Origin: Peromyscus leucopus
Lineage: Eukaryota > Chordata > Mammalia > Rodentia > Cricetidae
Assembly: GCF_004664715.2 (NCBI RefSeq)
Contig: NC_051070.1
Location: 68,062,700 to 68,126,699 of the forward strand
DNA length: 64,000 nt
Direction: 5' to 3'
Shown: in pieces, positions 33,009-50,900 of the stretch
Layout of the letters: each line of letters begins with the position of its first letter
How positions within the stretch are numbered: position 1 is the stretch's first letter
Notes under the pieces: generated by a model
The model's input: the letters and a program-made list of their open reading frames with translations, nothing else
What the model was told of the DNA's origin: nothing
Database searches by the model: none
Program-made: the position numbers and the translations under genes

Positions 33009-35400
33009 TCTGCATATATGTATGTGTGTGTGTTTTCTGCACATATGTATGTGTACCATGTGTATGCCTGGTGCCTGTGGAGGTCAGAAGAGGTCATCAG
33101 ATGCCCTAGAACTGGAGCTGAGGCTGTGAATCACTATGTGATGCTGGGAACTGAACATTGATCCTCTGCTGAAGCAACAGGTGCTCTCAACCACTGAACC
33201 ATCTCTCCAGCCCCCATGTATTTTTCATGGAATGTTATGTATTCATGGCATCAGGCTTTTCATATTGTTTCAATTTGTAAGTGGATGGGGGAAAAAAAGA
33301 AATAAAAAAGGAGGACATGACTCCTCCTAGGTGTGGCGGAGGAAGAACTTTTTTGTAGATATGAGGGAGAACATAGCCAGAGGTAGAGACATGTGGGAGA
33401 GTCCAGAGTGAACGTGACCCTGAGCCAGGCCTTGTGAGGAGTGGGGTATAGGAGAGGGAGAGGCAGACCAAGAGGCCGGGAGGGTCAAGGGTGAAAAGGG
33501 CTGGCATAGCCAAAGTGGCTGGATTGTATGGGGAAGAGCTGCTGGGGGAAGGGCAGCCCAACTCCGGGGCTGGAGGGGGCAGGGTAGAGGGTGGGGTGTG
33601 CCAGCCAGCCATGCCCTGTAACAGGTAGGGACTGAGGGATCCTGGGACAACCTGGTGGTCAGGGCCACTTTGATACGTTAAGTAGGCACCTGAGCCTTTG
33701 TCCCAGCTTTGAGACCTAAGCTTACTCTAAATTAGCAGCTTTCATAAGACTTTAAAAGTAACTGACACAGCCGGGTGAGGCGGCCATTGCTTTAAACCCC
33801 TACCCAGAAGCAGAAACAGGCAGATCTCCAAGCTGAAGGCCAGCCCAGCCAGGGCTACATAATGATACATGTTTTTTGTTTTATTTTGTTTTTCCGAGAC
33901 AGGGTTTCTCTGTGTAACAGCCCTGGCTGTCCTGGAACTCACTCTGTAGACCAGGCTGGCCTCGAATTCAGAGAGATTCACCTGCCCCTGCCTCTGCCAC
34001 ACCTAGCTGGGGTTTTTTGTTTGTTTTGTTTTAAAGCACCTAATTTTTAAAATGTAACAGGCTTGTTTTCTGTTGCTTTTTTATGCTAAGTAATCTTGAA
34101 CTGCTTAAGAATGTCCAAAAAAATGACAGCTAGATGGCTTTCTGGGTAAGCCTGACAACCGAGTTTGATTCCTTGGACCCTCCCATGGTGGAAAGAGAGT
34201 TGACACCAGCAAGCTGTCCTCTGACATCCATGCAAGTGCTATAGTATGCACATGACCCTCCCTTACACATACTCACAAATAAATAAATGTAGACAAAAAT
34301 GGAAGTATCCAGAAGATTGGGTGGTATAGTAGCACATGCCTGTAATCCTAACAATTGGCAGGCAGAGGCAGGAAGATTTCAAATTTGAGCCCAGCCTTGG
34401 CTACCTAGAAACACTATCTCAAAAAAATAAATAATAAAGTATATGGGAGAATGAATGATTATGTGCACGTACTAAGCTTATTTTTAATGTATGTGTATGG
34501 GAGTTTTGTGTACATGTATATATGTGTACCATATGTGCATATACCTGGTACCCCTAGAGGTCAGAAGATGGCACTGGGTCCCCTGGAACTGGAGTCACAG
34601 ATGGTTGTGAGCCACCATGTGGGTGCTGTGAGCCAAACCTGGGTCCTCTGCATTCTTTGCATGATTGACTTGTTAGCAAATTCTCCTTTCCCAATCTGTC
34701 CGTCATAGTCCAAGCTTTATGCGTTCTTAATCACTGAGCTATCTCTCCAGCCCCCAACTACTAAGAGATTTTTTTTTTTTTTGTTTTTCAAGACTGCAAC
34801 CCCCAGATCCAGGGAGGCTACCTAGCAGGGAGGACCCTAGGATGACTGTGGCTTATAATAAGTTTTGGTTTTGTCCAATCACTGGGCAAGCTTTAGTGAA
34901 AGATTTCACTATTAGGATAAGAATTTGTACTGTATCAAGCTGACGAAAGAATATGCTGGCTGTACTTTCAGGAGGGGAGGCTAAAATCTTTTTAGAATAT
35001 GGATTAGCCTGCAGAAAAATGTCTGCCATAAATCAAACAGTGAAGGGGAAGATGAATAGGAATCTCACTCACACAACTTAAGTAAAACATAGCTCTCTGA
35101 AAAAATAAAAGAAAATACATATTTACTTTAAACTGATTCCTTTATCGTTTTCTGATGTAGCTGGTATTCAGTTTTAATTGGTTTTGTAAACTAACTGCTC
35201 ACTCTCAGGTTCATCTTGTGACAGTCAAAAAGCCTGGGATGGTGTTGCTCTAGAAGACAGTGTGAACGTTGAGGTTCTCAATGCAGCAGCTAGCTTGTCT
35301 TTTGTGATTGCTTAGGAGAATGTATCCTCAGACTGCAGAATTATAGACCATGGGGATACCTTTGTTGAGAATTCTTTTCTCTATTTTATCTATTTTTTAC

Positions 35401-35600
35401 TGGGTGGTGGTAGTGGTAGTGGTAGTGGTAGTGGTAGTGGTAGTGGTAGTGGTAGTGGTAGTGGTGGTGCATGCCTTTAATCCGGAGGCAGAGGCAGGCA
35501 GATCTCTGAGTTCAAGGCCAGCCTGGTCTACAGAGCGAGTTCCAGGACAGCCAGGGCTACACAAAGAAACCTTGTCTCAGAAAGTGAAAAATAAATAAAT
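35401..35600 (+). mobile_element. B1 SINE with (GTGGTA)n head expansion
   Basis: The B1 head 'gggtggtggt' runs into about ten GTGGTA hexamers (35405-35465) before resuming at 'ggtggtgcatgcctttaatc'. The rest of the B1 follows with a short internal deletion near 'cagcac', ending in an A-rich tail. Confidence 0.9.
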
Positions 35601-36010
35601 GACTTTTATTTGAAAAAAAAAAGACAGGGTTTCTCTGTGTAGCTTTGGACCCTGTCCTGGAACTCACTCTAGCCCAGGCTGGCCTCGAACTCACAGAGAT
35701 CTACCTGCTCTGCCTCCCGAGTGCTGGTTAAAGGTGTGAACCACCACTGCCCTGCTTCCAGCTCCATTCCACTCTTAACAAGGCCTGCCCTCAAAAGTAA
35801 CTAACTCTAGGGTTGGAGAGATTGTTCAGTGGTTAAGAGCACTGGGTGCTTTTCCAGAGGACTGAGCTGAGCCAATTATAACTTCCGGTTATGGAGATCA
35901 CAAACCCTCTTCTGACCTCTGCAGACACTAGGCTCACACTTGGTGCACATACATACATGCAAAGCACTCATACACATAAAATAACCAAATCTTTAAAAAG
36001 AAAGAAAAAC

Positions 36011-36033
36011 GGGGGGGGGGGGGGGGGGGGGCG
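36011..36033. repeat. poly(G) run
   Basis: About 20 consecutive G with one C near the end, directly after the A-rich tail of a B2 SINE. Homopolymer length is unreliable in assemblies. Confidence 0.85.
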
Positions 36034-36694
36034 GGGAAACTGACTAGCTGGGGTCACTAAAAGCCCAGTTAATCTGGAAAAGGGGAAGTTCCTCCCACCT
36101 TTCACAAGGGGCACTCAACTCCAGTTTACTCTGGCTCGCCTGTGTTCCCTGGAAGAAGACAAAGATATATGGGCCTAAGAAACACGTGTGAGAGTCACAG
36201 CTCTTAGCACAAACTCTAAAAGACACCTACCTAATGTAGGACAATAGAATGCTCCCACCACCCCACCCCCTCAGCCTCCCCCTCAATCACAAGAGCTCTT
36301 GGAGGGCTGGTGAGATAACCCAGCAGGCAAAAGCTGTGGACGGATCCCGGGGACCCATGTAAAAGTGGCTGGAAAGCACAGGTTCCCCAAATGTGTCTTC
36401 TCACCTCTGTGTGTGCATCATGGCACATGGGCACCCAAGAAAAAATAAAAAATTTAAAAAGAAAAAACAAGAGCTCTCGTATAACAACAGGAACATAAGG
36501 GAAAGAATGGCACATCATGCATGTTAAGAAGTTTCTAGAAGCCAGACATCGTGATGCACATCTAAAGCCTCGGCATTTGGGAGACAGAAATACGAGGGTG
36601 CAAAGTTCAAGGCTATCCTCAGTACATAGCTAGTTCCAGGGTAGCCTGAACTACATGAGATTCTGTCTCAAGAAAAAAAAATGAGGAGAGATGA

Positions 36695-37050
36695 TATGTC
36701 ACAGTTAGGGTTTCTACTGATGTGAAGAGACACCATGACCATGGCACCTCTTATAAAGGAGAACATTTAATTGGGTGGCTGACAGTTTCAGAGGTTCAGT
36801 CCATTATCACCATGGTGGGATATGGTGATGTGCAGGCAGACATGGTGCTGGAGCTGAGTCCTACATCTTGATCCAAAGGCAACAGGAAGTCAACTGAGAC
36901 ACTGGGTGGTATCTTGAGCATATATGAGACCTCAAAGCCCACCTCTACAGTGATAGACTTCCTCCAATAAGACCACACCCACTCCAATAAGGCCACACCT
37001 CCTAAAGTAGTGCCATTCCCTTTGGGGGCCATCTTCTTTCAAACTGCCAT
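36695..37050 (+). repeat. rodent interspersed repeat, family unassigned
   Basis: About 350 bases beginning tagggtttctactgatgtga and passing through 'gagacaccatgacca' and 'acttcctccaataagaccac' to the 'gggggccatcttctttcaaa' end. The same family recurs at 61383-62212, which shows it is a dispersed repeat. I recognise it as a common rodent repeat but cannot name its family with certainty. A B2-like SINE follows at about 37053-37255. Confidence 0.75.
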
Positions 37051-37807
37051 AGATGGCTCAGCAATTAAGAGAATTTGCTGCTCTTGCAGAGGACCAAGAT
37101 TTGGTTCCCAGCACCCACATGTCAGCTCACAAGAGTCTGTAGCTCCAGTTCCAAAGAAAGAGACACCCTCTTTCGGCTCCATGGACACTAGGCACGCACA
37201 CAGTGTACACACATACATGCAGGCAGAACACTCATATACATAAAATAGAGAGAAATAGTTGAAGATAAAAAAAAAAAAGCAAAATCTAAGAACTTCAAAG
37301 ACAAGAGATGTGCCAATAATAAAAAGTACTAGAGGAATTTTAGTCTGTAACATCTACAGCTGCAGTGAACAGTAAACACAGCGTAACCTCTAGCCAAATA
37401 AACACAAAAACCTTGCCAAAGGTTTCCTCAATTCCTTTAATCCACACATCTGAAGTTTCACAAAAAAATTATTTGGCACACTAAAAGGAAAACAAAACCT
37501 ACACACAGTTTGAATTGGCAGAGCAAGCACCAGAACCAGACTCAGAGATGGCAGACATAATGGAATATTATACCCAAAATTTCAAAGCTATGGCCAATAT
37601 TATCCGGCTTCTGGCAGGAAATGTGGACGACAAGGAAGAACAGGTAGGTAATAGGAACAGAGAGAGGAAATTCTAAGAATGAACCAAAAGGAAACAACAT
37701 CGTTACAGGAACAAAGAGTTCCCGGGCTCCTCAACTGACTGAACCATCACTGAGCGTGAAGAAATAATCGTTAATGGAAAATAATCGTCAATGGAAATAC
37801 CCAAAAC

Positions 37808-38339
37808 TAGGGCTCAGGATGTAGCTCGGGTGGCTGAGTACTTACCCAGCATGCACAGAGCACCAGCACTGCATCAGTTACAGAAGTGGTGGTGCACACC
37901 TGTAACCTCAGCACTTGGGAAGCAGAGGGCAAGGTCAGGAGTTCAAGGACATCCTTGGCTACATAGCAAGTTGTAGCCAGAAGTTTCTTTGGTCCCACCC
38001 ATCCCCACAGTCCCACAGTCGCTTATACAATAATCACTCAGAGGCTTATGTTAATTACAAACTGTATGGCCAATGGCTTAAGTTTCTTGCTGGCTAGCTC
38101 TATCATCTTAAATCAACCCATTTCTATTCATCTATGTTTTGCCACATGGCTGTGGCATTACCACTCTGCTGGCATCTTGCACCTCTGCCTTTCTTCTTCT
38201 TGTCTCTCTCTTGGATTTCCCACCTGGCTATAACCTGAATTGCCATAGGCCAGAGGAGCTTCTTTATTAACCAATCATAGCAACACATATTCACAGCATA
38301 CAGAAAGACATCCCACAACATCAAGTTTGAGGCTACTTT

Positions 38340-38340
<1 letters not shown>
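37808..38340 (+). mobile_element. B4-type SINE split by a solo LTR
   Basis: An ID-like 5' part (37808-37850, 'gctcaggatgtagctcgggt') is followed by a B1-like part ('ggtggtgcacacctgtaacc'), the B4 arrangement. The SINE is cut at 'gctacatagcaagt' (ends 37971) and resumes after the LTR at 'caagtttgaggctac', followed by a (GT)n run (38341-38383). Confidence 0.75.
37972..38320 (-). mobile_element. solo endogenous-retrovirus LTR
   Basis: A 349-base element with TG...CA ends: on the minus strand it starts tgttgtgggatg and ends cttctggctaca. It is flanked by gcaagt (37966-37971) and tcaagt (38321-38326), a 6-base target-site duplication with one mismatch. There is no internal retroviral sequence, so this is a recombined solo LTR. 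Six-base duplications favour a class II (ERVK-like) origin. It is inserted in a B4 SINE. Confidence 0.8.
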
Positions 38341-38387
<47 letters not shown>

Positions 38388-38396
38388 AACTTGTCT

Positions 38397-38567
38397 AAAG
38401 GCTGGGTGATGGGGGCACATGCCTTTAGTCCCAGCACTTGGGAGGCAGAGGCAGGAGAATCTCTGTGAGTTCAAGGCCAGCCTGGTCTACAAAGTGAGTT
38501 CCAGGGCAGCCAGGGCTACACAGAGAAATCCTGTCTTGAAAACCAAAACCAAACAACAACAAAAAAA
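38397..38567 (+). mobile_element. B1 SINE
   Basis: Full-length plus-strand B1 (ggctgggtgatgggggcaca to an A-rich tail rich in AAC). Confidence 0.92.
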
Positions 38568-39440
38568 ACTTGTCTAAAAAGCTAAAATGTTTCTAAAATG
38601 AAATGCAAACAATAAACAAAGGTGGAAAAGATATAATACCCAAGAAGTGTTACACTACAAAGGTGTAGCATAATATTGTGGAATTTTGTCCCCTGAGAAC
38701 AGCCATTGTTTTAACCAGAGCAACTTCCTATAAGAGCCATCTGGATGGCTGTTCATACTCCTCCAGGGAATAAAGTGGTGGAAAGAGGCCCGAGACCCTC
38801 ACCAGAGTCCTGCCCACTCTCCCGTGCCTCCATCCTAGCAGTGTGGAATTCTGCCCCAGCTGCATGTGGTCTTTAGAGATGACAGTACAGAATGTGAAGG
38901 TTAACTGAAAAGAGACTTCCATCTGCACAGCTGTGGAGAAGCTGTCCTTCATGCCAGGGTGAGTCTTTTCGGTGACATGCTGTTTGGGGGTCACCTCCGC
39001 TCCTGTGAGTAAACACCCAGAGTCACCAAACTAGACTTGGATGGAAGCATTACTTTGCTCTGTCTCTGTTGTCCGATTTGGGATCAGCAGGTGGTGTTTC
39101 GTCTCCCAGAAGGCCATGCAGCACACATAACCAGTGAAAACAAATGATGAGGGAATCTTGGAAGCAATGACTGAGAACTGTCCAAAAACAATGACAGACA
39201 TAAACACAGATCCAGAAAACTCAGACTAGCAAGCGGAATAAATACAAACACAAACAGATCTAAATGATACTCAGACTGCACATACACAAAATCAAAGACA
39301 CACACACACACCATACAGAAACAAGCAGAGAGGAGAGGAGAAAAGCAGGCCAGAGAACACTGTCTAATGACCATCAAGGTTAAGAATTAAATTAACTCAT
39401 ACATAAAACAGAAATAAATAAAAAAGAAAAGAAATTAAGG

Positions 39441-39650
39441 GGAACTGGAGAGGAGGCTCAGCAGTTAAGAGCACTGACTGGTCTGACAGAGGACAGAGGT
39501 TCAATTCCAAGCATCCATGTGATGGCTCACAACCATCTGTACCTCCAGTCCCAGGGGACCTAATATCCTGTCCTCTGTGGACACTGCATGCCCCTGGTAA
39601 ACAGACACACATTCAGACAAAACACTGGCATTCATTAAATAAAAATAATC
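39441..39650 (+). mobile_element. B2 SINE
   Basis: Plus-strand B2 (actggagaggaggctcagca) with an A-rich tail. A diverged minus-strand B1-like segment lies at about 39915-40045. The stretch 38570-39440 is unique with nothing recognised. Confidence 0.85.
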
Positions 39651-40529
39651 TCAAAAGAAAGAATTAAGTTAACATGTACTAATTTTAAAAAGGAAATTAA
39701 CTTCTCAGGGTTAAAAACAACGGATAATTAGAATGGACTCCACTCAGAACCTTGCAAGCAACAAGGTAGTATAGTGAAATATTTGCAGTACTGTAGGAAA
39801 AAGCCCACCAACCTATAATTGTATTCAGAGAAATTCTCTTCCAAAGCGAAGTACTTTCTGAAACAATAATTAAGGAAATTTGTCACCAGCAAGGTTGCCT
39901 GTAAGATGTTAGAATTTTTTTTTTTCTCCGAAGGCCGGGAAGGTCTTTCTATGTAGCACAAGTCGGCCTTTGAACGCCTAGCAAGGTGTCTGCCCTCCTC
40001 TCCCCTCACGCTGGGATTCATAGGTGTGCGCCACCAGACCGCGAGGAAAATTCTTTGGAGAAATAGGGAAATGAGGTCAGGAATTCAGATTTGCATAAAT
40101 AAAAGACAGAGAAGGATGAAAGAAATCAACTACAACTTTACTACCCAATGTGTACTTTGGTACTAGGTCTGGCTGAGCTCAGAACACCGCTCTGGAGGAT
40201 GCAGGCAACGCGTGAGCCTTGAGTGCGGGAATGGAAGAAACCATCGGAAGAGCGCAGGTTTCCTGAAATGCCTGTAAGGCGGGCAAAGCAGGCCATGAAT
40301 GCAATCAACAAAGTAAGAGTGTCGCCAGGGACAGCGTGACCGGTCCTGTCTTTGGGGATGGCAATCAGAGGCACCAGGAACTATGACAAGGAGACGGACA
40401 AGGAAAACAGTCAATTCACTGAAGGACTCAAGTTAGCGCTCAAAGAAACTCGGAGGAGGAAACTTTAAATACTCCAAACCACACGAAACGGCAAAGATGT
40501 GGCACAGAAAAGCACAAAAGCGCCCAGGA

Positions 40530-41092
40530 ACCCCCTGGCTAACTGCGGTATTTCGGACGGGCGAGCACTCGGCGGCCGAACGCCCCTCCAGCGGTGTATT
40601 TGGTTTTTTTTTGAACGCGAGCGCCCTCTTCTGTTTGGCGAAAGGAATGACCGAATTCCTTGAGGGAGCGGCTTGCGGCCCAGGAAAGGCTCCGCGGGTG
40701 CCGGTTCCGGCGGCTGGGTTTGCGGAACCCCCGGGGATCCGTGTGAACGGCAAGAGCGGCGCCACAGACTTCGGTTCAGGGCCGGAGGGGTCCCCGCTGA
40801 CGTCACAGGTGCCTCCGCGGCCCCTTCCGGGGCGGGAAAGCGGGGCGCTCGGTCGGAAGTGACGCACCCGCGCGGTCCGTCGAGTGGCGCCGTTTTAAGC
40901 TTAGCGGTCTGGGTCGGTTCGTCCGTCTACCTAGTCACCGCCTAGGCGGGGAGACCCCAGAATTCCAGGGCTTTGCCGAAAGGATCCCAGCCAGTCCGCC
41001 GATCTTCCGGTGCAGACGAGAGAACCGAAGCTCCGCCTGCGGGGGAGGCCGGGCCGGGCGAGAGGGGCGCTGGGGGAAAGGGTGCCCGGGCC
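40530..41092 (+). promoter_or_regulatory. CpG-rich TINF2 promoter and 5' UTR
   Basis: A sharp rise in GC and CpG from about 40530 to 41260. It contains a perfect CRE palindrome TGACGTCA (40798-40805) and an ETS-like CGGAAGTGACG (40854-40864). No TATA box is seen at the usual spacing. The transcription start probably lies between about 40870 and 41000, but cannot be fixed by reading. Confidence 0.75.
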
Positions 41093-43258
41093 ATGGCTCC
41101 ACCCCCCGGGATGGGTCCCGCGTCCCTGCGGTTTGCTGCGGCCGCCAGCTGGCTGGTCGTCCGCCGCCGCCGCGTCGAGCACTTCCCCAGAGTGCTGGAG
41201 TTTCTGCAGTCCCTGCGCGCTGCTGCCCCCGGCTTGGTTTGCTACCGACACCATGAACGCCTCTGTATGGGCCTAAAAGCCAAGGTACTAGAAAGAGTAG
41301 AACGTAAAGGGGCGGGCGGGATGCGAGGACCCGAGGAAGGCCCGCTAAGGTTGGGATGAAGACCGCTTGGAAAAGGGTGGGAATTCTGAGCGCAGTACCG
41401 TGCAGGTGGTGGTGGAGTTGATCCTGCAGGAGCAACCCTGGGCCCAGGTCCTGGACGCCCTGAATCATCACTTCCCAGTGACCCATCCTCAGAGACCAGT
41501 ACCACTGGACCCCGCAGCTGTGAGTAATGCCTCAACAACCCATACTCATTAGGCGGGATACAACCAAGTTGCCCCTGGGTCCTGGTGACACCCCCCGCCT
41601 CCCAATTTTTCTGTCTTCCATCTCAACAGACAAAGCAAGATAGGAAGATTTGGGAGGCACGGGAAAGTTTTTGCCTGCATGTGAAGCAGCTGGCAGAGAC
41701 TGAGGATTTGGCCTTGAGCCTGCAGGTGAGAACGGTTGGCTCAGAGGATGTTATGTGATGTCTGTTTTTCCTAAAACTCATCTGACCTGCTTCTCTTTCC
41801 CACATAAAGGAACTCAAACAAGACTATGGGGAACCCTTTCTGGTTGCCATGGAGAAGCTATTCTTTGAATACTTGTGTCAGCTAGAAAAAGCACTGCCTG
41901 CAGTCAAAGAACAAGAGGTTGTTGAGACAAGACGCCTTACGGGCGGAACGTGGGGTGGCCTTGCCGGGAACGGTGATGCTCATGGCTGTCGCCCTCTTGC
42001 CCACAGCTTCAGGATGCTCTAAGTTGGGTTCAGCCTGGCTGTCTGGTCACCTCTTCTGTTGCTTTGCGCCAGTATGGTATGGACATGGGATGGCCATTTC
42101 CAGGTAAGAGAACCATCGGGATAACTGGAAATTTGGAGGTTAGTGTTTAGCTTGACCAAACCTGAGTCAGCTGATAAGAAATTATGTGGACCTGAGACAC
42201 GAACCTGACTGGGTTAACCTATTACTAATTTTATAAGGCGTCTTATTTTCTCATTCAGAGAGCTCTGCTTCTGACTCAGTGACTCTGGCAGAACCCATGG
42301 AACAGAGGCCTCACCAGCAAACGAAACCAGCACTCCACAGTCCTCTGCCTAAAGCCAAGCTCGGCCTTCACCAACCAGCTTCACGGGAGCACCCAGAACA
42401 TTTAGCTGGCAGCCGCTTTAATCTGGCCCCTCTAGGACATCGAAAATTCCGATCACAGTGGACCTCTGCAAAGGGAAGCCATAAAGAGCGGCCTACAGTC
42501 ATGCTGCTCCCCTTCAGGAGTATGGACTTACCAGCCCAAGACAGAGCTAACCCTAAAAGCAGAGAAGAGCATGGAGTGGACACAGCAGGTTCCGTGGGCA
42601 CAAAAACCGTATCCGGTGGGAAGTCTAAGCCGGCGTCTCAGGGCCTGGGGAAAAGGGTTCCAGAGGAGAGCCCGCCTGCCTCACCCGATGCACAGCCAAA
42701 GGAGTAAGGATTGCTTCTCCTTCCTTAGGAGCGCCCCTCGCCTACTTCCCTTCTTCACCCCACCTTCTCCCTTGTTTCCACCTCAGGAACTGTGTGGATT
42801 GCTACATGGACCCTCTGAGTCTCTCCCTATCACCGCCTAGAGCCAAGAAACCAGGTAAGTGGGCCGAGTCAGGACTGGGTCCGCCAGCCTGCCTTTGGGA
42901 ATTTTGGGGGCCTGTATTCACATAAAAGAATGGTTTGGATTTAATTGTGGCTTCTTCCCTGCAGTCCAGTCCCCATCTCTGTGTAGCTCCGTCATTACCA
43001 TAGGGGACTTGGTGTTGGACTCTGAAGAGGAAGAAAGTGACCAGAGGGAAGGAAAGGTGAGTAGGAAGAAACCGAAAGCTGAGCTAGAGGAGGGCAGAGC
43101 GAGGCAGGACTCCATGGTAGGGGTTCCCAGTTACAGGAATTATGCTTCCTTCTCTATAGGAGTCTCTGAAAAACTATCAGAAGACAAAGTTTGACACCTT
43201 TATCCCCATGTTTTGTGACTACATGCCAAGTCCTGCCTGTTCATTCCTGGCCAGATAA
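41093..43258 (+). CDS. TINF2: TERF1-interacting nuclear factor 2 (TIN2, shelterin subunit)
   Basis: TIN2 bridges TRF1, TRF2 and TPP1 in the shelterin complex that protects telomeres. Coding exons: 41093-41284, 41406-41519, 41630-41725, 41810-41917, 42007-42103, 42259-42703, 42787-42854, 42965-43056, 43160-43258. The sum is 1311 bases, 436 residues, corresponding to the long human form (451). The N-terminal TRFH-like domain (to about residue 200) has the conserved core [14 protein letters not shown] and [11 protein letters not shown]. The TRF1-binding motif is RFNLAPLG at residues 255-262. Next to it is KERPTVML (278-285), the segment mutated in dyskeratosis congenita, which includes an HP1-type PxVxL motif. 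The acidic C-terminal segment [16 protein letters not shown] is also kept. The donor after 41917 is weak (GTTGTT) but is the only one that keeps frame. Reading through the donor after 42703 gives GAG then TAA, a 351-residue short form. Confidence 0.97.
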
Positions 43259-43406
43259 ACAGTTCTAGGGGCCTGTAACAGTACTGGAATGTCCTTTGCA
43301 CTGTCCATCTGCCTCTGCAGCCCTGCATGCAGTTTAGTGGAAATGAAGAGGAAGCCCAGACCTGAGCTGCCTGGCTACGTTGCTAAAGCTTTGTAAATGC
43401 TTGAAA

Positions 43407-43412
43407 ATTAAA
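43407..43412 (+). terminator. TINF2 poly(A) signal
   Basis: ATTAAA, the common variant signal, about 150 bases after the stop codon, followed by a T/GT-rich stretch (gaatgtgttactctgtc). Confidence 0.75.
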
Positions 43413-43429
43413 ACTTGAATGTGTTACTC

Positions 43430-43797
43430 TGTCATGATGAGAAGAAGGGGAATTAAGACTTAGGTCTGTGTAGACCATTCATCAGGAACATAACTGGCTT
43501 GGTGAAGCCCTTCCTGTTCAGATTTATCTAGAAGGGTTACCAGAATTGAGAGAGCCTGGAAATCATTAATGCTCTTCTAACAACATCCCCTAATGCCAGG
43601 ACATACTTTGTAAATGCTCATGCTACTAAGTTATCTTGAGTTGGTGACACCAGAATGTGGATGCTTCATGAGAATAACACTCATTGTTCTTGATTCCACT
43701 GGGTCAGGGTCACTCCCACCTCTGCCCAGGAGGAGCGTCCAGATACCAGCCCGTGCAGAAAGCCCTGCACCTCTTCTTACCATCAATAAGATCTATC
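43430..43797. other. TINF2/GMPR2 tail-to-tail spacer
   Basis: About 370 bases between the TINF2 poly(A) signal on the plus strand and the GMPR2 poly(A) signal on the minus strand. It looks unique, with no SINE or coding exon. The transcripts converge but, if these signals are used, do not overlap. Confidence 0.7.
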
Positions 43798-43803
43798 TTT
43801 ATT
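43798..43803 (-). terminator. GMPR2 poly(A) signal
   Basis: TTTATT on the plus strand, AATAAA on the minus strand, about 395 bases past the GMPR2 stop codon. It is the nearest canonical signal in the 3' flank, but use is not proven. Confidence 0.6.
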
Positions 43804-44197
43804 AGGGTTATTTCAAATATTTAGGTACTTCTAAACTGTTTAGGTATTTGATGATCTCATTTAATGAAGCTGATTAACATGATTCCAAAAGCCTGCCTTT
43901 TCCAAACCAAGGCCTGTCATTTATGTATCAATCAGCATCTTTCCTCCTAACCTTCAGGATGCTGTCCCAGGTTCCCATCTGTTGATCTGGCATCTTCTTC
44001 CTTGCCTCTTCCCCAGTGAGTGCCCTTAGCATTTCGTGTGTGCAGAAAGCGTAAGTGACTGCAGGAGCACTCAGGAGTGAGATGATAGGAACTGGGTTAA
44101 GTAACACACAGCCACGGTAGCTGGGAGGGGGGAGAAGCCCCTCTGGAAGGCCCCAGTGGTAGAGCGTTGTTGCCTTGGGAAAGTAGACTTCTCGAGT

Positions 44198-50356
<6,159 letters not shown>

Positions 50357-50741
50357 GATGCAGGGCTGCGGTTAGATAATAATTTGAGGGTTGTAAGACT
50401 GGGAAGTAACAAGTAAAGAACGGAACCAAGTGCCCCATGGGCCTAATGTCTTGACGACGCTAGGACAAAGGTCACCTCTCCTGCTTGAATTCTGTAAAAT
50501 CAGGTCAGGGTGTGGTCCTTGAAGTCTCACTGGGACCATCCTTTGTCTGGATTACCCAAATGCTTCAATCCCAGGTATTCTTAGGGAGAACAGGGAAAGA
50601 AATACGATCTCTGAAGGTGCATTCCTTACCCCCCTAATCTTCCTTTTTCCGCCCCAGCAAAGGGCAGTTTAGAGAAGGAGACTGACTTAGTCGGGGAGAA
50701 GAAAAGAGATTTCAATCAGCTTCCGGCATAGGGGTACTCAC

Positions 50742-50900
50742 TTCCTGTTGCTTTGACTCAGGTGGCAGTTGACCAAAGATTTCTTTTGCTTAGCAACTGG
50801 CCGCGTGCAGCTCGGATGAGCCTTCAGGGCAACACCAACAAGTTCCGCTAATTGCAAGCCCGACTACCCAAGGAATTCCAGCTTCGGGCGCTGTGCAAGG
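50742..50900 (-). other. GMPR2 non-coding first exon (5' end approximate)
   Basis: On the minus strand the sequence 'gcaacaggaa' is followed by the donor gtgagt (50741 down to 50736). The coding exon's acceptor ends at 50366. This gives a 5' UTR exon whose upstream edge lies somewhere in 50830-50950. Confidence 0.65.

Larger units (their letters stand above)
30900..36690. mobile_element. SINE cluster downstream of TGM1
   Basis: Intergenic DNA made largely of SINEs. B1-like, plus: 31110-31245, 31595-31766, 33770-33868, 34312-34436, 36536-36680. B1, minus: 32103-32264, 32521-32680, 33876-34012, 35619-35757. B2-like, minus: 32958-33214 (with a (TG)n run near 32985-33008) and 34480-34757. B2, plus: 35812-36005. 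B3-like, plus: 31366-31520, 34120-34282, 36303-36465. Between them 33215-33765 and 34790-35400 look unique. No gene is recognised. Confidence 0.8.

Noticed and set aside
36011..36033. G-quadruplex control element
   Set aside because: It is a plain homopolymer in the tail of a B2 SINE, prone to length error, with no nearby promoter; there is no basis for a function.
42105..42707. Treating TAA at 42705 as the only stop, i.e. a truncated TINF2
   Set aside because: The donor gtaagg overlaps it, and the downstream exons ([37 protein letters not shown]) match the long form in frame. The stop is reported as an isoform, not a disabling change.
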